This document shows, piece after piece, positions 14,113 to 24,855 of a stretch of 64,000 nucleotides of DNA. Position 1 is the first letter of the stretch. Every line of letters begins with the position of its first letter. Made by a program: the position numbers and the translations under genes. The stretch is from Cristatella mucedo (Eukaryota > Bryozoa > Phylactolaemata > Cristatellidae): positions 33,921-97,920 of the forward strand of contig WPIO01000317.1 in NCBI GenBank assembly GCA_009760855.2, in the 5' to 3' direction. The notes beneath the pieces were generated by a model that saw only the letters and a program-made list of their open reading frames with translations, ran no database searches and had not been told where the DNA came from.

Positions 14113-15250
14113 AATGAAATATGGGTTGCCTCAGGGCTCCTTGCTAGGTTTATACTCTCACTCTTGCTAATTCGATTTCCAAACACTATCTAGGCTTTCA
14201 CTTTTATGCGGGTGACACTCGGTTGTACCTTTGCTTTGATCCCTCCCAGCCTTCGAGCACCTCGAATTCTTTCAACTCACTTGCTGCGTGTTTTGATTGC
14301 ATCTGCATGTGGATGGCAGCAAATTTTCTAAAACTAGACGACGAACAAACTTACCAATAATGGGCAACCCAGTGGGATTCAGAGATTGCAAAGGCTGTTT
14401 TTCAAAATTGGCTCTTCCAGCATATCTTCTGCTGAATCACTTCGAAATCTTGGTGTCATTTTCCAAAGCGACCTCTCGTTAGACGACCACATCAGCTCCG
14501 CAGTCTAATCTGCGTATTTTAACCTACATAACATTGCTAAAACTAGGGCTTGTTTAAGTAAGGCTACCACGTCCAAGTTAGTCCATGCATTCGTGACATC
14601 CCGTCTCGACTTCTGCAAATGACTGCTTACAGGCCTACCATCATGTGCGATCAGGCGATTGCAGCTGATGCAAAACTCTGCAGCTAGGTTTGTCTGTCGT
14701 AAGCTTGGCAGTTGCCACAACTCCACTTATCGCCGACCTGCCCTTGCTACCAGTCAAGCAACGGATTGACTTCAAGGTTTTTGTCGCTCACTTTTAGGTG
14801 CCTTCATTCTTTGGCTCCAGTCAATCTTTCAGATATACTTCGCCATCAGGCCAAGCATCGTACTAGTTGCTTCTCGGAATCTAACAGTCTGGAAATATCT
14901 CATACAAACCTTAAATCCTTTGGAGACCATGAGTTTCGCTCGTATGCTCCCTAAGCCTAGAAACTCCCTACCTGTGTCAGAACATCCCATGACCTGACCT
15001 CATTTAAAAGAAACTTAAAAACACCTGTTTAGGACAGCAATTAGTGGGTCCCTGTGATTCGTCCTTGATCCGCTTATGGGTGCTGACCCTGTGCATGTCA
15101 CCCCTAACCATGTTATTTATTTTGCTTGTTTTTTCAAGCATGATTTTACTTACCATTCAATTGCATATCACTTTGCAGCAAATGTAAAGCGCCTAGAAAG
15201 AGATTAAATTCTCCGAAGGAACTTAACAAGTTCAAAATTATTATAATTAT
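14113..15250 (+). mobile_element. LINE family A, copy 2, strongly decayed
   Basis: This plus-strand 5'-truncated fragment starts just before the GVPQGS block of the RT and runs through the family's 3' end to ATTATAATTATT. Small deletions and point changes leave no long frame. It lies directly downstream of copy 1 in the same orientation. Confidence 0.82.
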
Positions 15251-15384
15251 TTATATAAAAGTAAAAGCCTAGATTGCGCTTGTTTTAAGCTCAGTTTTCA
15301 ACAGAGATAGGATCTCAACCGATTGAAAGCCTTGTTTAGGTCCAGACGAAAGGCACTCGAAAAGAACATGGCTATCGATATTAT

Positions 15385-16775
15385 TGAATTTCAAACCTTG
15401 CTAGTAAGTTTGAGTCTGGTTTTAGAGATAATCACTCCACACAGTCAGCATTGCTTCTCTCCTGGGCGTCACTGGCACTGTCCTGCAATGGTTCAGGTCC
15501 TATCTCAGTGGGAGACTCCAGAGTATTGACGTGAATGGACGAAGATCATCTGAGGTACCTCTGAAATATGGGGTGCCGCAGGGCTCTACGCTAGGTCCGG
15601 TTCTTATCATGGTGTATACTCTCCCTCTTGCTGATGCGATTGCCAAGCACATTCTAGACTTTCATTTCTATGCGGATGACTCTCGGTTGTACCTATGCTT
15701 TGATCCCTCCCAGCCTTCGAGCACCTCAAATTTTTTCAACTCACTTGCTGCCTGTATTGTTTTTATTTGCATATCGATGGCTGCAAATTTTCTAAAACTA
15801 AACGATGATAAAACAAACATACCAATTATGGGCAAACCCAGTGGAACTCAGAAATTGGAAAGGCTGACGCTCAAAATTGGCTCTGCCTGCATGTCTCCTA
15901 CTGAATCACCTCGAAATCTAGGTTTTCATATTACAAAATGACCTCTCGTTAGACGACCACATCAGCTCCACAGTCAAGTCTGCCTACTTTCAGCTACATA
16001 ACATTGCTAAAATTCGGGCTTGTTTAGATAAGGATGCCATGTCTAAGTTGGTCCATGCATTCGTGTCATCTCGTCTCGACTTCTGCAACTCACTGCGTAC
16101 TGGCCTACCAGCATGTGCAATCAGGCGATTGCAGCTGTTGCAAAACTCTGCAGCTAGGCTAGTCTGTCGTAAGCGTCGCAGTTGCCACATCACACCACTT
16201 TTTGCCGGCCTGCACTGGCAACCAGTAAAGCAACGAATCGACTTCAAGGTTTTGTCGCTCACTTTGAGGTCACTTCATTCTTTGGCTCCAGCCTATCTCT
16301 TAGATATACTCCCACACCAGGCCAAGCATCGTGCCACCTGCTTTTCGGAATTCAACAGTCTAGCAATACTTCGTATAAACCTCAAATCCTTTGGAGACCC
16401 TGCATATAGTTCGTATTCTCCCAAAGTGTGGAACTTCCTCCCGACTTGCGTCAGAACATCCACTGACCTGACCATATCTGAAAAGAACTTAAAACACACC
16501 TATTTAGGACAGCATTTAGTGGGTACCTGTGATTCGTCCTTCATGTTCCTGTTCGTGCTGACACTGTGCATGCTGCCACTAACCACATTTGCATGCTGAC
16601 CCTGTGCATGTCACCCCTAACGATGTTTATTCAATTTGTTTTTTATCAAGCATGACATTACTCACCATTCAAGTGAATTTTCATTTGCAGCAAATTTAAA
16701 GCACATTGAAAGAGATCGAGTTCTCTGAGGGCGCTTGATCAAGTGAATTATTATTATTATTATTATTATCATATG
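15385..16775 (+). mobile_element. LINE family A, copy 3
   Basis: This is a plus-strand 5'-truncated copy with an internal deletion. The SKFQSGF-like region at about 15400 is followed almost at once by the TGTALQWFRSYLSGR region at 15480. The frame 15531-15941 contains GVPQGSTLGP and FYADDSRLY. The frame 16039-16599 holds the conserved C-terminal region. The tail is a long ATT repeat at 16750-16775. A frameshift near 15935 separates the two frames. Confidence 0.85.
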
Positions 16776-18144
16776 ATGCCGTAGGATTATCCAAAAAAAT
16801 CAGGGACTTTACTTACGTCTGCATTCTTTTAGGTCAAGGTACTGAGTCAGCAATTTAGTGAATACAATATAGCAATGTTATGAAGACATCTGCTGTAGCA
16901 AAGCAAGCAGCAGGACCCTTAGTTAGGTATGGCCGAGTTTAGCTATCTGCTCTCAGCCAGTGCTATAGATACTTTGTAGCTTGCCTAAGCCCACTGATAG
17001 TTTGGCCATTAATCGTAGGTACAGGTTCCTTGTACATGCCTCAATCAGCACAAAGAAGTAATACTATAGGCACATTATAACGACCAACGAACGCACGGTG
17101 TGTCAAAATAGCTGCGATTGCGACCTACCTCAGGCAGTAACCGCCAATGCAAAGAAGGAAGTCAAACTGAGCAGTCGAGCTGGAACTATCAACCCCTCGA
17201 TGACTTCTGACCCACTAGTTACCTACAACACGACCTGGTAATTGCTGTATTCGGGAAATTAGAGTTCGACGAATTACTGCACTCAACCAAAGTCCACAGC
17301 ATGCCAATCTAATCAGGCTTACCACCACCAGACGTCAGCGTTGCGAAGCTCCAATTTTGTGCCGATATGTTATTACGCGTTCAAATGTATCTCTCGACCA
17401 AATTGTAAGCCACTTCACACAGACCCACTTATGCAAATGAGCTTTGACACAGGAAGCTTGTTCCACAATCCACAGCAATCCACCACAATCTATTTTACTT
17501 CGAGTCAAATCCACCACAAATCAGCTGGTCACAGCTGCAAAACGTTTGGACTGTCAAACTAAGCTACAACATACAATGTACCCAGAATGTTTCGCAAGAT
17601 TCCGGTCATGTGCTCTCACGAAGTCCGCTGAAATAAGATTGCAGTGCCCAGGCCGATACCAAAATCGACCGCAATCCACTGCATTCCACCTAGCAACAAA
17701 AGAAATCCTGTTCGAAATGATTATTTTTGATTGCATATGACAGCGTACTCTGCGACAAATGCACTAAAAAACAAATGAATACTTTGGAACAGTAATACTA
17801 TAATATGAATACACTCTGCACTGCTTTAGCTTTTCTAAGCCAGAAATTAGTTGTTTGATAGAATTGCTTTTTCACGGCTTGCATAAAGTGAGCCCTGCTC
17901 GGATTAATTTCACCAGCTCCGAAAACGTAAATAAATGGTATACATACTAGCGGAGTTAACAGCCTCTTTTGGAAAGGGGCAGAAGAGCCGGAAATGATAT
18001 CACCACCACTTGCAGTGCAGCAAAGGTTTGCCCAATGCAGGACCTAAATCGTGAAGAGTGACGGCCTTACTAGAGGGCCATCAGGGCTCCCAGACAGTAT
18101 CCTACCTTGGTTAAAATTTCCCTAGTCTGCTAAAACCTAGACGG
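16776..18144. other. Unassigned DNA left of the Polinton
   Basis: No gene is supported. The short frames at 17335-17740 lie on both strands and resemble nothing known. The last five bases before the Polinton terminus (18145-18149) are GACCC, one half of the target-site duplication. Confidence 0.5.
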
Positions 18145-18149
18145 GACCC

Positions 18150-18310
18150 TGTTGTAGTAAAAGTCTCTTATTAGGACATTCCGCTTTCAATACTTGTCAT
18201 GTTCACTGTCGTTCACATTTCGAAGTCTTGAAAAGTGAAATGATGCTAATAATTGACTTTTCCCCAACATTAAATCTTTATATATATATTATAGTAATTT
18301 TTTTTAATTA
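18150..18310 (+). repeat. Polinton left terminal inverted repeat
   Basis: It starts TGTTGTAGTAAAAG and is the inverted counterpart of 43797-43957, with about ten scattered differences and small indels. Similarity fades in the AT-rich run before the polymerase start at 18335. In protein-primed elements such termini are the replication origins and the integrase substrates. Divergence between the two repeats argues that the insertion is not brand new. Confidence 0.92.
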
Positions 18311-18334
18311 AACAATTTTTTTCTTTATATATAG

Positions 18335-21300
18335 ATGTATCGAAAAATTCCTCAAAAGGGAAACTCGTTTCATACTGAAGCAAGAAGACTAATGAATATT
18401 GTTGACGTAACTCCAAGTAAAAGTATTGCTTCTAGTCTTCATAAATTTAAATTGGAATTCACAGGAGCAAGTGGAAAACATGAGAGATACGTTCTTAAAG
18501 GAAAAGAGTATTCTGCTATTAAAATTGATGATTTCTTTAATAGCATAATACCAAGTTATAATAATGTATTAAAAGAAGTTACAAAGAGATTTTCTTCATT
18601 TAAATTACAAACAAAGATTTCAGTTCATTCATATCATGAACAAACAGATACACATCATCATGGTGCTGTAACTGGTTCTAAGTTAGTTTCAGTTGTTAAA
18701 ATATCTGATTATACTAGTGTTATTAAAGAGCAATTGAAATCCTTAAAAGTAGCAATAGACAAGATTATTAAAAAGAATCCTGGTTCTGGTTGGAGATTGA
18801 TTGCTATAAAGCGTCTTGAGATTAATGTTTCAGAATATATTATTAGAGCTGGATCATCGTATTTACCATTACCAATTGGCTTAGCAAAGAAGCGTTGTAT
18901 TGATATAAAGAATGAAGATAACTATTGTGCTTTATGGTGTGTATTGAGATTCCTAAATCCTATAAATGTGCATTCAGAGAGATAAATTGATTTGATTAAT
19001 ATATTAAGAACTAATTATCAAGTACTGAATGAACCATTGTCACAACTTGAATGGCCTCTCAAAGTAATTGATATTAAGAAGCTAGGTAAACTATTTAATG
19101 TTAGTATAAATGTTTATGAATATAATGACAAATCAGGTGTATATCCTCTAAAAATTGTATCAAGTAAATTAGAGATTCCAGATTAACATATTAATTTTTT
19201 ATTGACAACTAGATCTGAAAAAAGTCATTACGTATTGATAAAGAACTTCAGTGGACTCTGTAGAACACCTAATAAAGGTGGATCAATGTTTTATTGTCAC
19301 AGGTGTTTGGATAAGTTATTTTCAGAGGAAGATTTTAAAAATCATTTAAATTTTATGCAAAGGCCCATAATTCTAGTTATTCTATATTAAAAATGCCAGG
19401 TATTGTTGAAAATAAGAAAACGGGAAAAACAAAAGATACTAAACTTTTAAATTTTAGTGATCATGCAAAATTAATTAAAAATCGATATGTTTGTTATGCA
19501 GATTTTGAGAGTTTGAATGTAAAGACAAGTGATGTTTGTTATGAAAGTATAGTATCTAACAATATTAATCCAACTTATTGTAATAGTAAATTAAAACTGG
19601 TAAATGTAGTGATACATGTACTAATATGTTACAAGTCCCATGTGGTTCATGTGCTATTATTGTTGATATTAATGGAAATGTTATAGATAAATTTTTAAAC
19701 AGAGGGAAAGATTGTGTTGAACTACTATTAGAATTTATAATTAATATTTCTAACGAATTAAAAAATAAGCTATTGAATCACATTGAAGCACCTATTATTT
19801 TTTATTCTAATACTCAGAAGCAATTTAAAGATTCTACAAAATGTTGGATTTGTCCAAAAGAATTTAACGATGTAAATGGAAAGTTTAAAGTAAGAGATCA
19901 TTGCCATTTTACAGGTAAGTTTAGAGGAGCAGCTCATAAACTTTGTAATTCACTTGTTAGATTCAAAAAAATTAGCTGGAAACTTCCAATCTTTATTCAC
20001 AACTTAAAAGGATACGACTCTCATTTGATTGTAAAAGGAATGTCAGCATTTGGTCTTGATTGTAAGCCAGTTGCACATAATAAGGAGAATTATATGTTAA
20101 TGTCATTTGAGAATTTTGAGTGTAAAGATTCTTTTAATTTTATGAATAATGGTTTAAGTGATATTGTTACTTCATTAAAAAAGCAAATTCAAATTTTGAT
20201 GTTACAATTGATCTCTTTAAAAGATTATATCCAGATATTGATGTTAAAGTTCTTAAAGACATAATATCTAGAAAAGGTATTTATCCTTATGAATTCATGG
20301 ATTCATTTGTTAAATTTAATGAGACTAAGATTCCAGATATTAAAGCATTCAATAGTAAATTTATTTTTGATAAAGGTATTAGTACTGAAGAGTATGAACA
20401 TGCATTACATGTATTTAAACCATTTAATATGAAAGATTTAGGTGATTATCATGATATTTATCTATATGCAGAAGTTTCACTTCTTGCTGATTGTTTTGAG
20501 ACATATAGAAACAGTTTTATGAAATTGTTTAAGTTAGATCCAGCACACTATCTGTCAGCACCACATTATGCATAGTCTTGTACTTTGTTTTACACCAAAT
20601 GTACTATAAATCTATTAGGTAAAAAAGAAGGAGATTTGCAACTATATAAAGAGTTTAAGGAATCGATAAGAGTCTGTCAAGTCAGTAAAAGGATTTGTAA
20701 AGCTACTAGTACTAATCATATTATGTATTGGGATGCAACCAGTTTATATCCAACAGTTATGATGTGGTATTTACCTATTACAGAACCTATTGAAGATGAT
20801 TTAATTAACTGGCCACTTGAAAAAATAATGTCACTACCTGAAGATGCTGAAACAAGAACATTTGTCTTATGTGATTTAGAGTATCCAAAGGAACTACATG
20901 ATTTACATAATGATTATCCTCTTTGTCCTGAAAGTAGGGTTGTTGATAATTCTGAGTTTTCAAGATATCAACAAAAGTTTTCATCAGGCCCGAGTGCTGT
21001 ATCAAAGTTGATTTGTGATTTTAATAATAAAATTAATTATCTAACACATTACAGATACTTTCAATTTGTTTTTAATAAAGGATTGATACCAACTAAGATA
21101 CATAAAGTATATAGGTTTAATCAAGAACCTTGGGCAAAACCATTCATTGATATATGTGCTGAGAAAAAGATTAAATTTGATCGTAAAGGTGATAGTTTCA
21201 AAAGAAATTTATACAAAGGTTTCATGTGCCAAAGCTTTGGAAAAACGTGTGAGAATGTAGAAAACAGAACGTGTGTTAGATTAGTAAACACTGGAACAGA

Positions 21301-22082
21301 TAAGAATGATTCATTATATAATAAATTAATGAGAGATCCTAGACTTAAAGAAATTAGATGTTTTGATAAAACACTAGTTGGCTTTGAACACACAAAGAAA
21401 ACTACACTTCTAAATAAACCAATGTTTATAGGTGTTTCAATTCTTGATTTATCAAAATTACACATGCAAAGATTTTACTATGATACATTGAAGCCCAAAT
21501 TTAATGACAGATTAAGTTTATTATATACAGACACTGGTTCACTAGTTGTTGATATTAAAAGTGAAAACTTTGAGAAAGAGATGTTTGATATTAAAGACTG
21601 GTTTCATAAAGACAAGTTTGGTAAATTCAAAGATGAAATGGATGGTGCAAAGATTGATGAATTCATTGCTTTAAGACCAAAACTATATTCTGTTGCTTCT
21701 ACTAAACCAATTATGAAAGCAAAGGGTGTTCCAAAAGAAGTAATTAAAAACTCAAAGATAACTCATAACGAATATAGTTAATGTTTATCAACTGCGAATG
21801 ATATTTATAAAAAAAGGTAGTACTGCTTCTTTTGAAGAAACACTTGATAGAGACTTCTATAGAATGACACAAACTAAACATAATATTCTTACAAAGAAAC
21901 TTAAAAAAAGAGCACTATCAGCTTTCGAGTCAAAACGATACTGGTTAGACTGTGGAATCTGCAGTTATGCTTATGGACACTATAGAATTGCTGATTCATT
22001 AATTAATAATCTAAATCCAGGACGATGTAATACTTGCAATGTTCAAACGAAAGATTGGTCTGAAACAACAAAAGAGTTATAA
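18335..22082 (+). pseudogene. polB: Protein-primed family B DNA polymerase (pPolB), decayed
   Basis: All parts of a Polinton polymerase can be followed through several frames. The N-terminal domain has the GSGWRLIAIKRLEINVSEY block (18781-18837). ExoI DFES is at 19501-19512. A Cys/His endonuclease-VII-like module is at 19842-19956. ExoII-type NLKGYDSHL is near 20003-20030 and an ExoIII-like YLYAEVSLLADC near 20460-20495. PolA DATSLYPT is at 20732-20755 and a diverged PolB motif with GKTCEN is near 21236. PolC reads YTDTGSL at 21524-21544. In-frame stops lie at 18983, 19184, 20573 and 21779. Frame changes lie near 19345, 19600, 20178 and 21812. PolC normally has a second Asp where GGT (Gly) stands at 21536-21538, so catalysis should be lost even apart from the breaks. 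The start is preceded by TATATAG. Confidence 0.95.
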
Positions 22083-22150
22083 TAATAGATATGACAGAGT
22101 AGATGTCAGGAAAAAATTTATATTAACAAATAAAATTCATTATTATAGAA

Positions 22151-22300
22151 ATGGAAAACGTTGAATATGAATATGAAGAGTCCGACAGCGATGATCCTCC
22201 AGAAGAATCAGAATATGAAAGTGATGAATAAGAAAGTGATGAATATGAAAGTGAAGATTAAGATTATTACAATTACGTAAATGAAGAAGATGAACTATAA
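22151..22300 (+). pseudogene. Very acidic Glu/Asp/Tyr-rich mini-protein, interrupted
   Basis: An ATG directly after TATAGAA opens a frame extremely rich in Glu, Asp, Ser and Tyr, with repeats of the type ESDEYES. The frame meets TAA codons near 22229 and 22259 but keeps the same acidic character up to 22300. This suggests a ~49-residue acidic protein broken by two nonsense changes. The function is unknown. Because it has the element's start signature I treat it as a former gene rather than noise. Confidence 0.55.
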
Positions 22301-22320
22301 AAAATTTATATTTATATAGA

Positions 22321-22557
22321 ATGGATGTTTCTAGAATATTGAATTGCGAACAATCAAGAGATATGGCTCTTAAAATTTGTCTACAAAAGTTAAAGAGAGT
22401 AGATCAAAGAATTGTCAAGCATTCACTTGACAAACTTATTCCAGATTTGGATAGTTCATATATTAGTGTTCTCGTTGAGATTTGCGATACTTGTGATAAA
22501 CTAATAAAATGTAGAAGTAAAATAAATGAAATGTTGACAGAAGCAGAAAAGAAATAA
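22321..22557 (+). CDS. Small helical ORF of unknown function
   Basis: This intact 78-codon frame starts immediately after TTATATAGA, the start signature of this element. The product is mixed-charge, looks helical and has several Cys residues (CEQS, ICLQ, ICDTCDKLIKC). No domain is recognised. Together with the next two or three small ORFs it forms a cluster between the polymerase and the fibre genes, a position where Polintons often keep lineage-specific small genes. Confidence 0.65.
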   Translation: MDVSRILNCEQSRDMALKICLQKLKRVDQRIVKHSLDKLIPDLDSSYISVLVEICDTCDKLIKCRSKINEMLTEAEKK

Positions 22558-22620
22558 AAAACTCCAAAAACTAAACAGGGTGTGCAGATTTTGAATTAAA
22601 TTTTTTTCTTCATAGTATAT

Positions 22621-22791
22621 ATGGATCCAGAAATAACAAATTATAAAATTAGTAATGCAATTCAAGATATTAGTCAAGGTAGAAAAGTAAAATTAACTGA
22701 TAAACTTATTAAAATTATATTTGAAATGTGTACTCATGAAGATAAATATGAGGAACTTAAAATTAAAGCAAGAGAGTTTATAAAGAATTAG
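22621..22791 (+). CDS. 56-residue helical ORF of unknown function
   Basis: The start codon lies directly after CATAGTATAT, a variant of the element's start signature. The frame is intact for 56 residues, Lys/Ile-rich and predicted helical by eye. It resembles its upstream neighbour (22321-22557) in size and composition, and the two could be distant duplicates, which I cannot establish without alignment software. Confidence 0.6.
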   Translation: MDPEITNYKISNAIQDISQGRKVKLTDKLIKIIFEMCTHEDKYEELKIKAREFIKN

Positions 22792-22823
22792 ATGTTTTGT
22801 ATTTTTTTATACTAGTATAGGAA

Positions 22824-23354
22824 ATGTCTGAAGTAACAGACCCAACTCTTGCTACATCTGCAACTCTGCTCAAAGCATATGTTGACTACCTTGTAAAGTC
22901 TAGAATGACTGCTTATGATCAACAGACACTCGATTCAGATATCTCAATTATGACAGATACATCTGTAAAAAAGTTTTATATTGATGAGTGTGACATTGAA
23001 GCACAAAAGGTAATCGATTCTGGAATGGCAAGTATAACAACTGACCTTGAAGCAAAAGTTAGAAATAAAGTTGATACTCTTCTTGATACACCTGGAGAAA
23101 TCTTTAGTTATACAACATGGATTGCTAGCCAGCTACCAACACTTTCAACAGTTATCTCAGGCGTTGCAGGAATTAAACCAGATATCTCTGGAATTGTTAA
23201 GGATGAATGCTATGCAATTCTACCTGATATATCTGATGGAACTAGTGCCAGACAAAAGGCAACACTTGCTGCTCTAGTTGTGCCACCCGCTCCAGAGGTT
23301 GTTGCAGTTCCAAATTTACCAGTTTCTGATACAATTCCAACAACCGAACTGTAA
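22824..23354 (+). CDS. 176-residue ORF of unknown function
   Basis: This intact frame starts after CTAGTATAGGAA. The N-terminal two thirds are Thr/Ser/Asp-rich and likely helical. The C-terminus is a Pro/Val/Ala-rich low-complexity tail (VVPPAPEVVAVPN). There is no signal peptide and no clear membrane segment. It could be a structural or assembly protein, but I see no domain to prove it. Confidence 0.7.
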   Translation: MSEVTDPTLATSATLLKAYVDYLVKSRMTAYDQQTLDSDISIMTDTSVKKFYIDECDIEAQKVIDSGMASITTDLEAKVRNKVDTLLDTPGEIFSYTTWIASQLPTLSTVISGVAGIKPDISGIVKDECYAILPDISDGTSARQKATLAALVVPPAPEVVAVPNLPVSDTIPTTEL

Positions 23355-23373
23355 ATAATTTATTTATATAGAA

Positions 23374-23712
23374 ATGAATGTAGAAACTAGAAGTAAAGAT
23401 TGTCTAACAGTTGCACAAGGTCAACAGACTATAAAGATTTGCTCATATCCTATGGGAAGAGTTGAGGATATTAGGAGTACACTATTAGAAGCAATAAAAT
23501 TAGTTTTAGAGTACAAAGCTTTAAGAATAAATCATTCAGAAAAAGAAATGGCATATATATTTACAAAAAATAGAGATGGGTCAATCTTTTCAGAGTTTCT
23601 TAAAGATTTGAAAATAGATAAAATAAATAGTCTAAAATCAGAAGCATACTCTAAAAAAATAGAGTTAACAAAACAATTAACAGGAAAAGAAATAAAATAT
23701 TATTATTATTAG
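23374..23712 (+). CDS. 112-residue basic ORF of unknown function
   Basis: It starts directly after TTTATATAGAA, 19 bp after the previous stop codon. The product is basic, with a Lys-rich C-terminus ending in Tyr repeats derived from a TAT run. It is followed by the convergent fibre-like gene at 23755. No domain is recognised. Confidence 0.65.
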   Translation: MNVETRSKDCLTVAQGQQTIKICSYPMGRVEDIRSTLLEAIKLVLEYKALRINHSEKEMAYIFTKNRDGSIFSEFLKDLKIDKINSLKSEAYSKKIELTKQLTGKEIKYYYY

Positions 23713-23754
23713 TATTCCAACAGAGCTTATTAAAGAAAGCCTAGATTGGAAAGT

Positions 23755-24855
23755 TTAAATATCTGCTATTCTAAAATAATTTGTTATAGCTTCAGTGAAA
23801 ATAGGAGGCACGGTAGGAACAACATCAGTATTACTATTAATAGGGCTATATTTAACTAAATTTTGAGTATTATATATAATATCGCTAGCTATATCAATCT
23901 CTATAACATCTAAATTAGATGGAGTAACAAGATTATTATAGTTTAAAATAGGAATATTAATAGTTACAAATATAAGGCTATATTCACCACGATCAGTTAC
24001 ATCAAACTGTGTTATATATTTACTTGATAATAACATATAATTATTTTCAATGCCATTATAAGGAATATTAAGAAAATTAGAAACAAAGAAATTTAGTGAG
24101 TACAGTTTGTGTTTGTATCCTGTAACTATAGATTTACCTATATTTTCTAATCTAATATAAAATTTTACTTCAGCAACAGAATAGTTTACTCTTGTTAAAT
24201 TATCATCTTTTAATATAACTGATTTTTGACTTACTTTTTTACTTAATAGATTTAATGTTGGAATATAATCATTAATACTCATGGATGTATAACCAAATGA
24301 TCTAATATTATAAACAACAAAAGATTTATAAATAGCATCTATTTCAAATGTTAACTTTGTGAAAGTAAGTTTTTTTCTTGATATATCATTTAATTTACTC
24401 AAGTAATAGCTATCATTGTTTACACCATCATTAATAATTTGTAGATTTTCTATTTTCTTAAAAGTCAAATAACCGCCAGCATTTGGTATATCAGGAAGAG
24501 GATTTCTTTTTCTTAAATATGTAAAATTTAAATTTAGCGTGCTATGTCCTGAAGCAAATATATCATCTACGCGAAGATTATCTACAGTTAAATCACCATT
24601 TACTGTAAAATCTGCTTTAGTATCAATATACTCTTTTGTTGCAATATCATTTCCTTTTACCGGCGATAGTAGATTGACATATTTTTTTGAGTTTGCAGAT
24701 GTGTTTCCTAGCATAGTTTGATCAGAATCTTTATTGCTATCAGCAAATGATTTTCCAACAGCTTCTAATGGATCTAAATTACTTCCAATACTTAATATTC
24801 TGTTTCCAGACATATCCAATGTTCCAGTCATTTGTAAATTTTTTCTGCTAAGCAT
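23755..24855 (-). CDS. Fibre-like protein 1 (phage tail-fibre-type repeats)
   Basis: This 366-residue intact frame has an N-terminal segment (about residues 1-110) built from short repeats of the tail-fibre type: TLDMSGNRILSI, then LLSPVKGNDIATKEYIDTKADFTVNGDLTV. This LxMxxNxIxxLxxPxxxxDAxxxxYID pattern is common in phage tail fibres, where it forms a trimeric shaft. The C-terminal ~250 residues are beta-rich and unrelated to the repeats, as expected for a receptor-binding head. The start codon overlaps the stop of the upstream gene by one base (TAATG). A TATATAG box lies 8 bp upstream of the ATG rather than touching it. The role in host attachment is inferred. Confidence 0.8.
   Translation of the reverse strand: MLSRKNLQMTGTLDMSGNRILSIGSNLDPLEAVGKSFADSNKDSDQTMLGNTSANSKKYVNLLSPVKGNDIATKEYIDTKADFTVNGDLTVDNLRVDDIFASGHSTLNLNFTYLRKRNPLPDIPNAGGYLTFKKIENLQIINDGVNNDSYYLSKLNDISRKKLTFTKLTFEIDAIYKSFVVYNIRSFGYTSMSINDYIPTLNLLSKKVSQKSVILKDDNLTRVNYSVAEVKFYIRLENIGKSIVTGYKHKLYSLNFFVSNFLNIPYNGIENNYMLLSSKYITQFDVTDRGEYSLIFVTINIPILNYNNLVTPSNLDVIEIDIASDIIYNTQNLVKYSPINSNTDVVPTVPPIFTEAITNYFRIADI

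Noticed and set aside
18983-22302. In-frame TAA/TAG codons could mean a reassigned genetic code, for example Gln at TAA/TAG.
   Set aside because: Other genes of the same element end cleanly at TAA or TAG, the stops include TGA (29728), and the TAG at 20573 stands where Trp is expected. Random decay explains this better.
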